Positions 26,401 to 34,349 of a stretch of 54,664 nt of DNA are shown here, one piece after another; position 1 is the first letter of the stretch; every line of letters starts with the position of its first letter. A model generated the notes under the pieces. That model was not told the DNA's origin, did not search any database, and saw nothing but the letters and a program-made list of their open reading frames with translations. Made by a program: the position numbers and the translations under genes. Source of the DNA: Deltaproteobacteria bacterium (GTDB taxonomy: Bacteria; Desulfobacterota; Desulfobacteria; Desulfobacterales; SURF-15); NCBI GenBank assembly GCA_019309565.1, contig JAFDFZ010000033.1, forward strand, positions 1 through 54,664, read 5' to 3'.

Positions 26401-27615
26401 ATGGAACCACAACACCTCACAGACGGTCGCTATCGATGGATATTGATCATCGCCGCATTTGTCATCATGATGATTATCAGCATTTACCAGTACTCCTGGT
26501 TTCTGTTTGCCTTCGCTCTTAAAAAGCAGTTTAGCTGGACGCTGTCTGCCATAGGATTGACCTTTACGGTGTTCACCTATTCGGCCACGTTCATTCAACC
26601 GTTTTCAGGTTATATCGCAGACTGTTACGGTCCTCGAAAGGTGGCGTTCACCGCTTCAATCCTGGTTGGAATCGGCCTTCTGCTTTGTTCAACCGCAACC
26701 ACCCCCCTGGTTCTGTATATCTTCTACGGGCTCGGAGGTATCGGTGTCGGAATTCTTTACGGAATTTCCGCTGCCTGTGCGATCAAGTGGTTTCCGGATC
26801 GGCGGGGGCTTGCAACCGGGCTTGTGGTGTTCGGTTTTGGTGCCGGTACCGCCATATTCAACATTTTTATCCAGCGATTGCTTGAAACAAAGGGTCTGCA
26901 GACAACCTGGGTATATCTGGGCATTTTGATGCTGTTGTTTCTGATTCCGCTTTGCCTTCTTTATAAATATCCGGATCAAAATCCAGCATCTTCCAAAAAC
27001 ACCAACCCCGGGGCAGAAGCAGTTTCTGCGGACTACAAACCCCTTGAGATGCTAAAAACCTACCAGTGGTATCTGATCTATTTTTCATTCACTTTTACGG
27101 TTTCCATTGTATTAATGTTCGGGGCCCAGATGAAAATGGTGGCAAGAGAATTTAACCTTCCCTCTGGTTACTTCAAAGTCCTTTTGGTTCTTTTCCCGCT
27201 GGGAAACGGACTGAGCCGGGTTGTGGCCGGGTTCATATCGGATAAGATCGGAAGGGAAAAGACCATGGTTGTTTTCTATACGCTTTTAGGCCTTTCCATC
27301 CTGTGTTTTGTCACCTTCGCTCATATTCACCTGCTGTTCGTCGTCATCGTCTTTATCGCCGCATTGCTGGGGGGGGCACCCTTTGCATTATATCCCGCCA
27401 CCATCGGCGACTACTATGGAGCCAGGTATTCCACGACAAACTATGGAATCACCTATACGGCAAAGGCGTTTGCGGGGCTGATATCCGGTTGGCTAAGTGG
27501 CTATTTGGTGATGCAGTTCGGTTCTTATCGGCTGCCTCTTATCTTCGTTGCAATCTGCAGCTTGATTGCTTCCATCGTATCATTGCCGGTTTTTATGAAG
27601 GCTCCAAAGCGATAG
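26401..27615 (+). CDS. MFS transporter, OFA-like monocarboxylate carrier
   Basis: A ~404-residue, 12-helix carrier. IYGLGGIGVG-type loop (FYGLGGIGVGILYGISAACA) and KWFPDRRGLATGLVVFGFGAGT are OFA/monocarboxylate signatures; SDKIGREK is the central MFS motif. Start ATG 26401 follows AAAAGG; the upstream TTG at 26365 lacks a ribosome site. It is divergent from the ThiXYZ operon and alone. It is different in sequence from the MFS carrier at 5975. The substrate is a small organic acid, not further defined. Confidence 0.82.
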   Translation: MEPQHLTDGRYRWILIIAAFVIMMIISIYQYSWFLFAFALKKQFSWTLSAIGLTFTVFTYSATFIQPFSGYIADCYGPRKVAFTASILVGIGLLLCSTATTPLVLYIFYGLGGIGVGILYGISAACAIKWFPDRRGLATGLVVFGFGAGTAIFNIFIQRLLETKGLQTTWVYLGILMLLFLIPLCLLYKYPDQNPASSKNTNPGAEAVSADYKPLEMLKTYQWYLIYFSFTFTVSIVLMFGAQMKMVAREFNLPSGYFKVLLVLFPLGNGLSRVVAGFISDKIGREKTMVVFYTLLGLSILCFVTFAHIHLLFVVIVFIAALLGGAPFALYPATIGDYYGARYSTTNYGITYTAKAFAGLISGWLSGYLVMQFGSYRLPLIFVAICSLIASIVSLPVFMKAPKR

Positions 27616-27677
27616 AAGCTAAATGATAGGAGGAAATTTCACCTGCTGCGTGGATAGCCGATCCGAAATTGTAGTGT

Positions 27678-29039
27678 TCAGGCGTTCTTCAAGGAACCCT
27701 GGCCTGTGGCATCCAGCACGCTCAACCACAGTTTACCGTTTGAACTGATCTGTTTTCTTTTTCCGGCAGATGCAATCATGGGAATATGAACAAAATGGTT
27801 GTTCCAGCGGCCCAGCAGCAGCTTGGTCTTTCCAGCCATGCCCGCATGAACGGCATCTCTTCCTAAAAAGCTGCAAAAAACCCGATCATTGGCGTTGGCC
27901 GGTAAACTTCGTATCATATAACTGGGATCAATGTATTTGAGAGATATCGGGATCTTTTTTTTGTTGAAATAGGCAGAGATCTCATTTTTCAAGAAAAGGC
28001 CGATATCCTGTAATTTAATGTTTCCAGACTCATCCACCTCTTTTTTCGCATCTGCAAAAAACTTCTGACCGGCTCCCTCGGCCACCACTATCACCGCATG
28101 TTTTCTTTCCTGCAGCCGTCTTTCCAGCGATGCCAGCAAACCCCTTGGGCCATCGAGATCAAAGTCAACTTCCGGAACCAGAACAAAATTGACGTCCTGC
28201 TGGGCCAGTGCCGCCGTAGCGGCGATGAACCCGGAATAACGACCCATAAGCTTGATCAACCCGATGCCGTTGGGATACCCTTCGGATTCATGATGCGCGC
28301 CTCGAATGGCCTGCGTGGCCACCTCCACTGCTGTATCAAAACCAAAAGATCGGGATACCAGATGGATGTCATTGTCAATGGTTTTCGGAATCCCGACAAC
28401 ACTGATCTTAAGACCTCTTTCCAGGATCGCATCCGCAATCTTCGTAGCAGCCATCAGGGTTCCGTCGCCTCCTATCATAAACAAAATCCCAATGTTCATC
28501 CGCTCCAGGCTGTCAACGATCTCCTCGATATCCTGGGGTCCCCTTGAAGAGCCAAGAATCGATCCTCCCATTTCATGAATATTGACAACAGAAGCCGGGG
28601 TAAGCTCCATCACGTCATGGCCGTATTTTGGGATAAACCCTTGAAGACCGTACCGAATCCCCAGAATATTTCGCACGCCGTAGCAGTGGTATAACTGAAA
28701 TACCACGGATCGAATAATATCGTTTAAACCCGGACACAATCCGCCGCAGGTAACCAGTGCACACTTTAACTTGCTCGGATCGAAATAAATCTTATCCCGG
28801 GGCCCGGCAAGCTCAAAGGAGGGCATTGTAACACCCTTCTCGGCCATAGTGTTGATACATTTCAAATCAACATCGATGACCACACGGTCATCATCCGAAA
28901 CATACCGCTGGAATTGCTCACCTCCTTCTCTGTTTTTGAGTGGAGAGGGAATCTTCCTCTCCCCAAGCGAAGGAATCATGGTGTCAATTTTTTCAATATC
29001 CATCATGTCCTCAAATTGAGTCCTACAAAGGTCGACCAT
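27678..29039 (-). CDS. 6-phosphofructokinase (ATP-type, group II/III-like)
   Basis: A ~453-residue phosphofructokinase of the long class seen in plants and anaerobes. CGGLCPGLNDIIRSVV begins the catalytic domain, IGGDGTLMAA has Gly at the position that favours ATP over pyrophosphate, and GIPKTIDNDI carries the catalytic TID motif. MGRYSGFIAA and EGYPNGIGLIKLM follow. It commits fructose 6-phosphate to glycolysis. Three possible starts exist: TTG 29048, ATG 29039 and ATG 29003 (with GAGG just before). I use 29039. It follows the kdsD-like gene by a dozen bases and shares its operon. Confidence 0.85.
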   Translation of the reverse strand: MVDLCRTQFEDMMDIEKIDTMIPSLGERKIPSPLKNREGGEQFQRYVSDDDRVVIDVDLKCINTMAEKGVTMPSFELAGPRDKIYFDPSKLKCALVTCGGLCPGLNDIIRSVVFQLYHCYGVRNILGIRYGLQGFIPKYGHDVMELTPASVVNIHEMGGSILGSSRGPQDIEEIVDSLERMNIGILFMIGGDGTLMAATKIADAILERGLKISVVGIPKTIDNDIHLVSRSFGFDTAVEVATQAIRGAHHESEGYPNGIGLIKLMGRYSGFIAATAALAQQDVNFVLVPEVDFDLDGPRGLLASLERRLQERKHAVIVVAEGAGQKFFADAKKEVDESGNIKLQDIGLFLKNEISAYFNKKKIPISLKYIDPSYMIRSLPANANDRVFCSFLGRDAVHAGMAGKTKLLLGRWNNHFVHIPMIASAGKRKQISSNGKLWLSVLDATGQGSLKNA

Positions 29040-29051
29040 AATGGCCAATCT

Positions 29052-30071
29052 CTATGTGCCGTTAAATTTAAACTCTCCTTTGCCAAGAATATCATGCAGA
29101 TGCAACAGCCCCAGAACCTTACCCGAGCTGTCTGTGATTGGAAGCACCGTTATCTGGTATTTTTCCATCAGGTTCAGGGCATCATATGCAGGGGTTTGCG
29201 GCCCAACCCGTCGTGGATTACGAGTCATGGTTTCCGAAACCGTCAAGGAATCGATGGTTTTCCCCTGAGCCAGCAACCTGCGAAGATCACCGTCGGTGAT
29301 GATCCCGACTAGCCTATCATTGTCTTGCGATAAAATGAACGTTACACCGAAACTGAGACGATCGATCTCTTTGATCGCCTCTGCCAGCGTGGCATCTTCA
29401 TAGACAGAAGGAACCTGGTTTCCGGTCAGCATAATATCTCGGACCTCACGAGATAGTCTCTGGCCCAGCGTTCCTCCAGGATGAAACTTTTTGAAGTCAC
29501 TGTAATCAAATTTTTTCTTTTGGATCAACACCGCTGCCAGGGCGTCGCCCATGGCAAGAAGCGCTGTAGTGCTTGCCGTAGGAGCCAGGTTCAACGGACA
29601 AGCCTCCCGCTCGACACCCACATCGATTACGATATCGCTTTCCCTGGCCAGTGTGGAATCCTTATTTCCAGTAAGTGCAATTATCTTGCACCCGATGTTT
29701 CTGATGCTCGGCAAAAGCACGTTTAATTCTTCGGTTTCGCCGCTGTTGGACAGCGCCAAAAAGATGTCATCCGGACATACTATGCCAAGATCACCATGCA
29801 TGGCTTCCACAGGGTGCAAAAACAATGCCCGTGTCCCAGTGCTGTTCAAGGTGGCGACAATCTTTCGACCAACGATTCCAGATTTTCCGATACCCCCAAC
29901 GATCACCCGGCCTGTAGAATGACAGATCAGCTCTACCATATCAACAAAACCGCTGTCGACTCTCTGTGCAAGCTTCAAGATGCTCTCAGCCTCAAGCTTA
30001 AGCACATCTACGGCCGTTTCGATAATCGACTCGAATTCGTCTTGCGGGAGGGCTTTCACTCTGTCATTCAT
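29052..30071 (-). CDS. kdsD: D-arabinose-5-phosphate isomerase (KdsD/KpsF/GutQ)
   Basis: A 339-residue protein with an N-terminal SIS domain (GRVIVGGIGKSGIVGRKIVATL, LFLHPVEAMHGDLG, ALSNSGETEEL) and two C-terminal CBS domains (VPSVYEDATLAEAI, then RNPRRVGPQTPAYDAL). It interconverts ribulose 5-phosphate and arabinose 5-phosphate, the first step to KDO of lipopolysaccharide, so the organism is Gram-negative. It is the first gene of a two-gene unit with phosphofructokinase. The ribosome site is weak. About 590 bp without a gene lie upstream. Confidence 0.9.
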   Translation of the reverse strand: MNDRVKALPQDEFESIIETAVDVLKLEAESILKLAQRVDSGFVDMVELICHSTGRVIVGGIGKSGIVGRKIVATLNSTGTRALFLHPVEAMHGDLGIVCPDDIFLALSNSGETEELNVLLPSIRNIGCKIIALTGNKDSTLARESDIVIDVGVEREACPLNLAPTASTTALLAMGDALAAVLIQKKKFDYSDFKKFHPGGTLGQRLSREVRDIMLTGNQVPSVYEDATLAEAIKEIDRLSFGVTFILSQDNDRLVGIITDGDLRRLLAQGKTIDSLTVSETMTRNPRRVGPQTPAYDALNLMEKYQITVLPITDSSGKVLGLLHLHDILGKGEFKFNGT

Positions 30072-30341
30072 TACGAGATACTCTTTATCTTTACAAAGTT
30101 AACTGCGCGCCGGCATTAAGTCGGCAGCTTCAGAGGCCGTGGAAGAAATCAAACTGAAGTCTTCGCCTAAAAACCTTGTAGAATAACAACCCATGTCTGA
30201 AACCTGTAAGCTGGATTCAATCATATGTTAAGGGTATTTTACCATTTGTTTACGGCACAAATCTAAAACCACTGAGAATTTGCTCGTTAACTTGGCAATT
30301 TTTCAATTAAAAATCAAGAGATCTTTGAACCAACACAACAA

Positions 30342-30418
30342 ACCTTTAAAAAACTTCATTCGACGCCACCATATAAGGCATTTCATGGAAACAGGGGGGG
30401 GTGTGAAACTTGAGTTAT
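30342..30418. repeat. solo end of the ~300-bp TIR element
   Basis: This stretch (from ACCTTTAAAAAACTTCATTC through GACGCCACCATATAAGGCAT to GTGTGAAACTTGAGTTAT) matches one terminal inverted repeat of the element at 31058-31362 and 49391-49697. The rest of the element is absent, so this is a truncated copy or a solo terminal repeat. It abuts another repeat at 30427. Confidence 0.65.
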
Positions 30419-30426
30419 GATAAATC

Positions 30427-30547
30427 CATTCTCGAAGCCGCAGCCAGCCTTGGTTTTAGACTCACGGATATGGGAGTTTTGAGCGCGTAAAAATTCGGTT
30501 ATCCGGTGAAATTAAACGGATTTATTGTTCACCGAGAATTGCTGCAA
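30427..30547. repeat. ~120-bp dispersed repeat, copy 1
   Basis: A block from CATTCTCGAAGCCGCAGCCA to GAATTGCTGC that recurs as the reverse complement at 51409-51530 with high identity by eye. Shared segments include GGTTATCCGG and GAAATTAAACG and a TTATTGTTCACC. It is non-coding in both places, and in both it lies upstream of a gene for an iron or cysteine-rich protein. Function unknown; it could be a MITE or a regulatory repeat. Confidence 0.65.
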
Positions 30548-30562
30548 CTCTGTTTTTTTCTG

Positions 30563-30591
30563 TTGACAAATCGATTTCGCGTGTTTAAATT
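30563..30591 (+). promoter_or_regulatory. sigma70-type promoter for the PxxKW gene
   Basis: TTGACA (30563-30568), a 17-base spacer and TAAATT (30586-30591) form a strong predicted promoter. Transcription would begin near 30598, only about 20 bases before a terminator-like hairpin. Confidence 0.6.
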
Positions 30592-30603
30592 GCGCAACCT
30601 TAT

Positions 30604-30639
30604 GGCCAACAGATGCAAGGCCTTCTGTGGCCTTTTTTT
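30604..30639 (+). terminator. intrinsic terminator in the PxxKW leader
   Basis: GGCCaACAGA (30604-30613) pairs with TCTGTGGCC (30624-30632), and alternatively AAGGCC (30617-30622) pairs with GGCCTT (30629-30634). Either stem is directly followed by seven T residues (30633-30639). It lies between a good promoter and the coding start, so most transcripts may end here unless something intervenes. Confidence 0.6.
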
Positions 30640-30666
30640 ATTATATACTGAAAGGGGGTGATTGCG

Positions 30667-30945
30667 ATGATTTGTGAAACCATCCGAAAAGGTACGGATT
30701 GTCCTTTTATGACGGCTAAAGGATGTTCCTATAACGGTGGGATCTGCCACGAGATCATAGACAACTGCAAGGGCTGCAACCGTACAAAGCAGTTCTCCTC
30801 TGGCTGGTATTGCACCGCATGGCCGGATCCATCATTAAAATGGAAAACCGGCAACTGCAACATGGCATCTCATCTATCAAAAGAAACTTCCTCAGCCAGA
30901 TCAAAGATAAATCCTCTCAAAGCATCCAAACGAGGAAGAAGGTAA
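30667..30945 (+). CDS. PxxKW-family small cysteine-rich protein
   Basis: A 92-residue protein with eight or so cysteines: CETIRKGTDCPF, GCSYNGGICHEIIDNCKGCNR and WYCTAWPDPSLKW, the last containing the PxxKW signature that names the family in Desulfobacterota genomes. It may bind iron or zinc. Its role is unknown. The C-terminal 25 residues are Lys/Ser/Arg-rich and basic. Start ATG 30667 follows AAAGGGGG; the upstream GTG 30658 overlaps that ribosome site and is less likely. A strong promoter and a leader terminator lie upstream, and a terminator follows. Confidence 0.75.
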   Translation: MICETIRKGTDCPFMTAKGCSYNGGICHEIIDNCKGCNRTKQFSSGWYCTAWPDPSLKWKTGNCNMASHLSKETSSARSKINPLKASKRGRR

Positions 30946-30968
30946 TGGTTTCTGCAAGCCAAAAATAG

Positions 30969-30995
30969 ATCCCGCTCATCAATGATGGGCGGGAT
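30969..30995 (+). terminator. rho-independent-like terminator after the PxxKW gene
   Basis: ATCCCGC (30969-30975) pairs with GCGGGAT (30989-30995); the downstream run is TTCCTTATCTTT, rich in T but not pure. It lies about 25 bp after the stop codon. Confidence 0.6.
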
Positions 30996-31057
30996 TTCCT
31001 TATCTTTACGGTTCATGTTTCATCCCTGGTATCAATTTGCTTTTTTAAAAGATGTTA

Positions 31058-31362
31058 ACTCAAGTTTCGCACCTCCCTATTTCCATGTAATGCCTTATAT
31101 GATGGCGTCGAATGAAATTTTTAAAGGCAAAATACACTTTACCATCCTTCGATGACGGCACAATAGAAGTCAACAAAGCGGTTAAACCATAGCAATCAAG
31201 ATCTTATGCTACTTAGCGCCACTTTCCTTGTGCCTTAAGCTCGATGTTTCCGATTGGATGCAGCTTAAGAGCTTCGGTGTAATTATTTTGCCTTTAAAAA
31301 TTTTATTCGACTTAAGATTCATTGACAATTTTGCGATAAAAGGGGGGTACAAAACTTGAATG
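31058..31362. mobile_element. ~300-bp element with long terminal inverted repeats, copy A
   Basis: The two ends mirror each other over about 80 bp: CAAGTTTCGCACCTCCCTA at the left against the complement of AGGGGGGTACAAAACTTG at the right, each leading inward to a shared GTCGAAT and AAATTTTTAAAGGCAAAATA. The centre is non-coding. A second copy, in opposite orientation and about 88-90% identical by eye, is at 49391-49697, and a solo end is at 30342-30418. It ends exactly at the truA stop codon. It is best read as a MITE whose transposase is elsewhere. Confidence 0.75.
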
Positions 31363-32103
31363 TCAATATTCAACCTTCATCAAAAACAGTCCATGCGGCG
31401 GTGCGGTGGCACCAGCCTGTCTGCGGTTCCTTGACATGAGAATAGATTTGAAATCATCGGGTGTAAGTTTTCCAGCGCCCACATGGACAAGCGTACCCAC
31501 AATGTTTCTGGCCATAAACCGAAGAAAGCCGTTTGCCGTTATTTGAATCACCAGATAATCTAAATCCTCTCTGAAAATTTTCGCCTCAATCACCGTTCTC
31601 GTGGTACTTGCTCTGGGGCTGCCTGCCCCTTCAAATGCCTTGAAATCGTGGGTGCCTATAATATAACCAAGGGCCTGTCGCATGGCCTGTTCATCAAGCG
31701 GCGTTCGAATATGCCAGGCGTACTGCCGGCCGATAGCCGAAGGCAGGTGCCGGTTTAAAATTCGATATACATAGGTTTTGCTTTCCGCGCTGTACCGGGC
31801 ATGGAAGTGCTCGGGAACAATTTCACATGCTTTAATGACGATATCTTTCGGTAAAAGGCTGTTGAGTCCCTTTAAGAACACTTCGGCGCTCAGGGCGGTC
31901 TCACAATGGAAGTTGGCCACCTGGCCGTAAGCATGAACGCCGGCATCGGTTCTTCCAGAGCCTTTCAGAAAAATTTTCTGCCCGGTCATTCTTTCCAGAG
32001 CCTTTTCGATTTCCTCCTGTATGGTGGGTTCCTTTGATTGCCGCTGCCACCCGTGATAGCAGGTTCCATCATATTCGATGGTTAGTTTAAAGTTTTTTCT
32101 CAT
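31363..32103 (-). CDS. truA: tRNA pseudouridine(38-40) synthase
   Basis: A 246-residue TruA of normal length. YDGTCYHGWQRQ starts the fold, GSGRTDAGVHAYGQVANF holds the catalytic Asp 53, and FHARYSAESKTYVYRI and GFLRFMARNIVGTLVHVGAGK follow. It converts uridines 38-40 of the anticodon arm to pseudouridine. The stop codon is directly next to the inserted element at 31058-31362. It lies downstream of the small membrane protein gene with a 13-bp gap, so the two form an operon. Confidence 0.95.
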   Translation of the reverse strand: MRKNFKLTIEYDGTCYHGWQRQSKEPTIQEEIEKALERMTGQKIFLKGSGRTDAGVHAYGQVANFHCETALSAEVFLKGLNSLLPKDIVIKACEIVPEHFHARYSAESKTYVYRILNRHLPSAIGRQYAWHIRTPLDEQAMRQALGYIIGTHDFKAFEGAGSPRASTTRTVIEAKIFREDLDYLVIQITANGFLRFMARNIVGTLVHVGAGKLTPDDFKSILMSRNRRQAGATAPPHGLFLMKVEY

Positions 32104-32116
32104 TTTTTAAATCACC

Positions 32117-32569
32117 TTAGAGGATGATCACAAGCACCGTTATAAGGATGAGCATGATCTGGACGAAAATGATTTTTCTTTTTGAAAAATAGGGCTGCCA
32201 AAACCTGATGTTTTTTTTCTCAATGCGTTTGATATCTTTGTTAATTTTCTTCAAAACAGCTTCTGCCCCAAGCCTTTCTGTATGCCGCATCGATCTGACT
32301 TTCGAGAAAACACCTTTTTTTTGCACCTGATGGAAATGAGTAGTATCTCCGGTATCCAGCAATGATTTAATATTCCGAATATCATCCTTTAGCCGGTACA
32401 GCTCCTTATCATTTAAATTCATCAGCTCATTTAATATCAAAATGCTTTTATGATTTCTCTCCACTTCTGGTTTTTCTTTCTGTTCCGGGTATTGAGAATT
32501 ACCTGCTGTCATATAAAAAACCAGGTAGATGAAAAGTGCGATAAAGAGCAGTATGAGAAAAAGTTTCAT
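32117..32569 (-). CDS. hypothetical membrane protein with two terminal helices
   Basis: A 150-residue protein I do not recognise. Residues 2-21 (LFLILLFIALFIYLVFY) form an N-terminal membrane helix and about 130-150 (IIFVQIMLILITVLVIIL) a C-terminal one. Between them lies a charged, coiled-coil-like region rich in Lys, Glu and Leu (KDDIRNIKSLLD, LKKINKDIKRIEKK). Both ends likely sit in the inner membrane with the loop in one compartment. It precedes truA in the same operon, a link with no obvious meaning. Confidence 0.65.
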   Translation of the reverse strand: MKLFLILLFIALFIYLVFYMTAGNSQYPEQKEKPEVERNHKSILILNELMNLNDKELYRLKDDIRNIKSLLDTGDTTHFHQVQKKGVFSKVRSMRHTERLGAEAVLKKINKDIKRIEKKNIRFWQPYFSKRKIIFVQIMLILITVLVIIL

Positions 32570-32801
32570 CAGGGAAATACAGTTAATCGAATATGTGAAT
32601 CTATTCGGAATTTTCTCGGAAAAAGACTCCTTAATATTTAGCGGATATCGTTCTGATTATCAACCAGCGGTAATTCATATCCACTTGACAGCCCCTGCCT
32701 ATTTTAGTAGCAATAACCTGAATTTTAAAGGGTGATATATGCTTTTTAAGAGAATATCTGATAATCTTTTCTGCCAATAGCCAAAAACAAGGAGCGGAAA
32801 A

Positions 32802-34301
32802 ATGAACGTTATAGTTATTATGCTGGACAGCCTAAGAGCAGATCATCTGGGGTGTTATGGAAATAAATGGATTAAGACTCCGTGCATAGATCAGCTTGCA
32901 GCTGAAAGCGCTGTTTTTGAACATGCGTATTCAGAGGGGATACCGACACTTCCCTTTCGTTGTGCGGCCTTCACCGGCCGATATACGCTTACCCGCAAAG
33001 GATGGGGGCCTCTTGATCCAACAGATAATACGATAAGTGAGGTCTTATGGAACCGGGGATTTACTTCAGCCCTGATATCAGATACCCAACACATGCACCG
33101 CCCTCCGCACAGTAACTTCGCCAGGGGTTTTGATTTTGTCCAATGGATCAGGGGAAATGAAGGAGATGCTTATATCGTAGATCCGGACATCAAGGTTAAT
33201 TATGATCTATTCGAAAATGTCAAAAGTACCAGGGGCAGAAAGGCAAGGCCGACAGAAGTGGTTAAGCACAGGTACATGAGATATCTGAGAAACATATCAG
33301 AATGGATCGAAGACTGGTGGGAGAACGATGAAAATCGTTTCGTTGCTCAGGTGCTCAAGGCAGGAATGGATTGGCTGGAGCGCCAGAAAAGAAAAGACAA
33401 TCTTTTTCTCTGGCTCGATTGCTTTGATCCACACGAACCATGGGATCCACCTAAGGAATTTCAGGATCTTTATCCTGTACCGGAATATTCAGGCCCTCCC
33501 ATTGCCTGGTTCGGCGGATATGATGATATCCTCTCCGATGCTGAGGTTGCCCACATTCGAGCGCTTTATGCAGGAGATATTTCCCTTTGCGATAAATGGG
33601 TTGGGATTTTTTTAGACAGGGTAAAGGATCTGGGAATGTGGGATAACACAATGGTCATTCTTGTTTCGGATCATGGCGAGTACATTGGTGAGCGAGGACT
33701 GATTTTGAAAGAAGAACCTTGGCCTTACGAAGAGCTGGCACAAATTGCGCTGATCATCCGCCACCCGGAAGGCTTGGGCAGAGGCAAGCACATTTACTCC
33801 TTTGTGGATACCACGGATATCATGCCCACGATCTTAGAGTTTTTCAAGGTTATCGGGCCGAATGCAAAACGCCCGGCATTCGAGGCCACGAAATTTATTC
33901 CGGGCGCCAGCCCTGATGAAATAGAAGGCCACAGCCTGTTGCCATTGATGTCGGGAGAAACGGAGAAAGTTCGCGATTACGCTGTTTCCGGCAATTTTAA
34001 CCTTTCCTGGCGCATCAGAGATGAAAACTGGAGTTATTACTTATTCGCACCGCAAGAGGAAACTAACCGTTCCGGGCCCGAGCTCTACAGGATCGATTCA
34101 AATTACAAGGTGCCCGCCCCCACCGAGTTTGACCGGAAAACACACTGGATGGAAAGAGAAAATGTGATAGACCGGTATCCCGAGGTGGCCGAAAAGATGG
34201 AGCTTCGTCTAAGACGATTCTTGCAGGCGTTTGGTGCGGAAAAAGAAAGTGATTACGCAGGGCGCTCCGCCATCGGATACTACTGGACACCCAAGAAGTA
34301 A
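32802..34301 (+). CDS. sulfatase-superfamily hydrolase with Thr at the nucleophile position (paralogue)
   Basis: A 499-residue enzyme close to the one at 14139 (LDSLRADHLGCYG; EGIPTLPFR; FDPHEPWDPPKEF; VSDHGEYIGERG). The nucleophile position is again Thr: T49-L-P-F-R53, at the same residue number. Y/W-rich segments in the middle replace the usual variable loops. The C-terminal subdomain ends at YYWTPKK. No signal peptide is present. AAGGAGCGG precedes the ATG. It stands alone and converges with tctA. Because formylglycine cannot form, phosphoester, phosphonate or an unusual sulfate-ester chemistry should be considered. Confidence 0.82.
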   Translation: MNVIVIMLDSLRADHLGCYGNKWIKTPCIDQLAAESAVFEHAYSEGIPTLPFRCAAFTGRYTLTRKGWGPLDPTDNTISEVLWNRGFTSALISDTQHMHRPPHSNFARGFDFVQWIRGNEGDAYIVDPDIKVNYDLFENVKSTRGRKARPTEVVKHRYMRYLRNISEWIEDWWENDENRFVAQVLKAGMDWLERQKRKDNLFLWLDCFDPHEPWDPPKEFQDLYPVPEYSGPPIAWFGGYDDILSDAEVAHIRALYAGDISLCDKWVGIFLDRVKDLGMWDNTMVILVSDHGEYIGERGLILKEEPWPYEELAQIALIIRHPEGLGRGKHIYSFVDTTDIMPTILEFFKVIGPNAKRPAFEATKFIPGASPDEIEGHSLLPLMSGETEKVRDYAVSGNFNLSWRIRDENWSYYLFAPQEETNRSGPELYRIDSNYKVPAPTEFDRKTHWMERENVIDRYPEVAEKMELRLRRFLQAFGAEKESDYAGRSAIGYYWTPKK

Positions 34302-34349
34302 AATAGGGCAGATTACAATCCGGGGCAAACAACTTCTTCGCTTTAAGCT

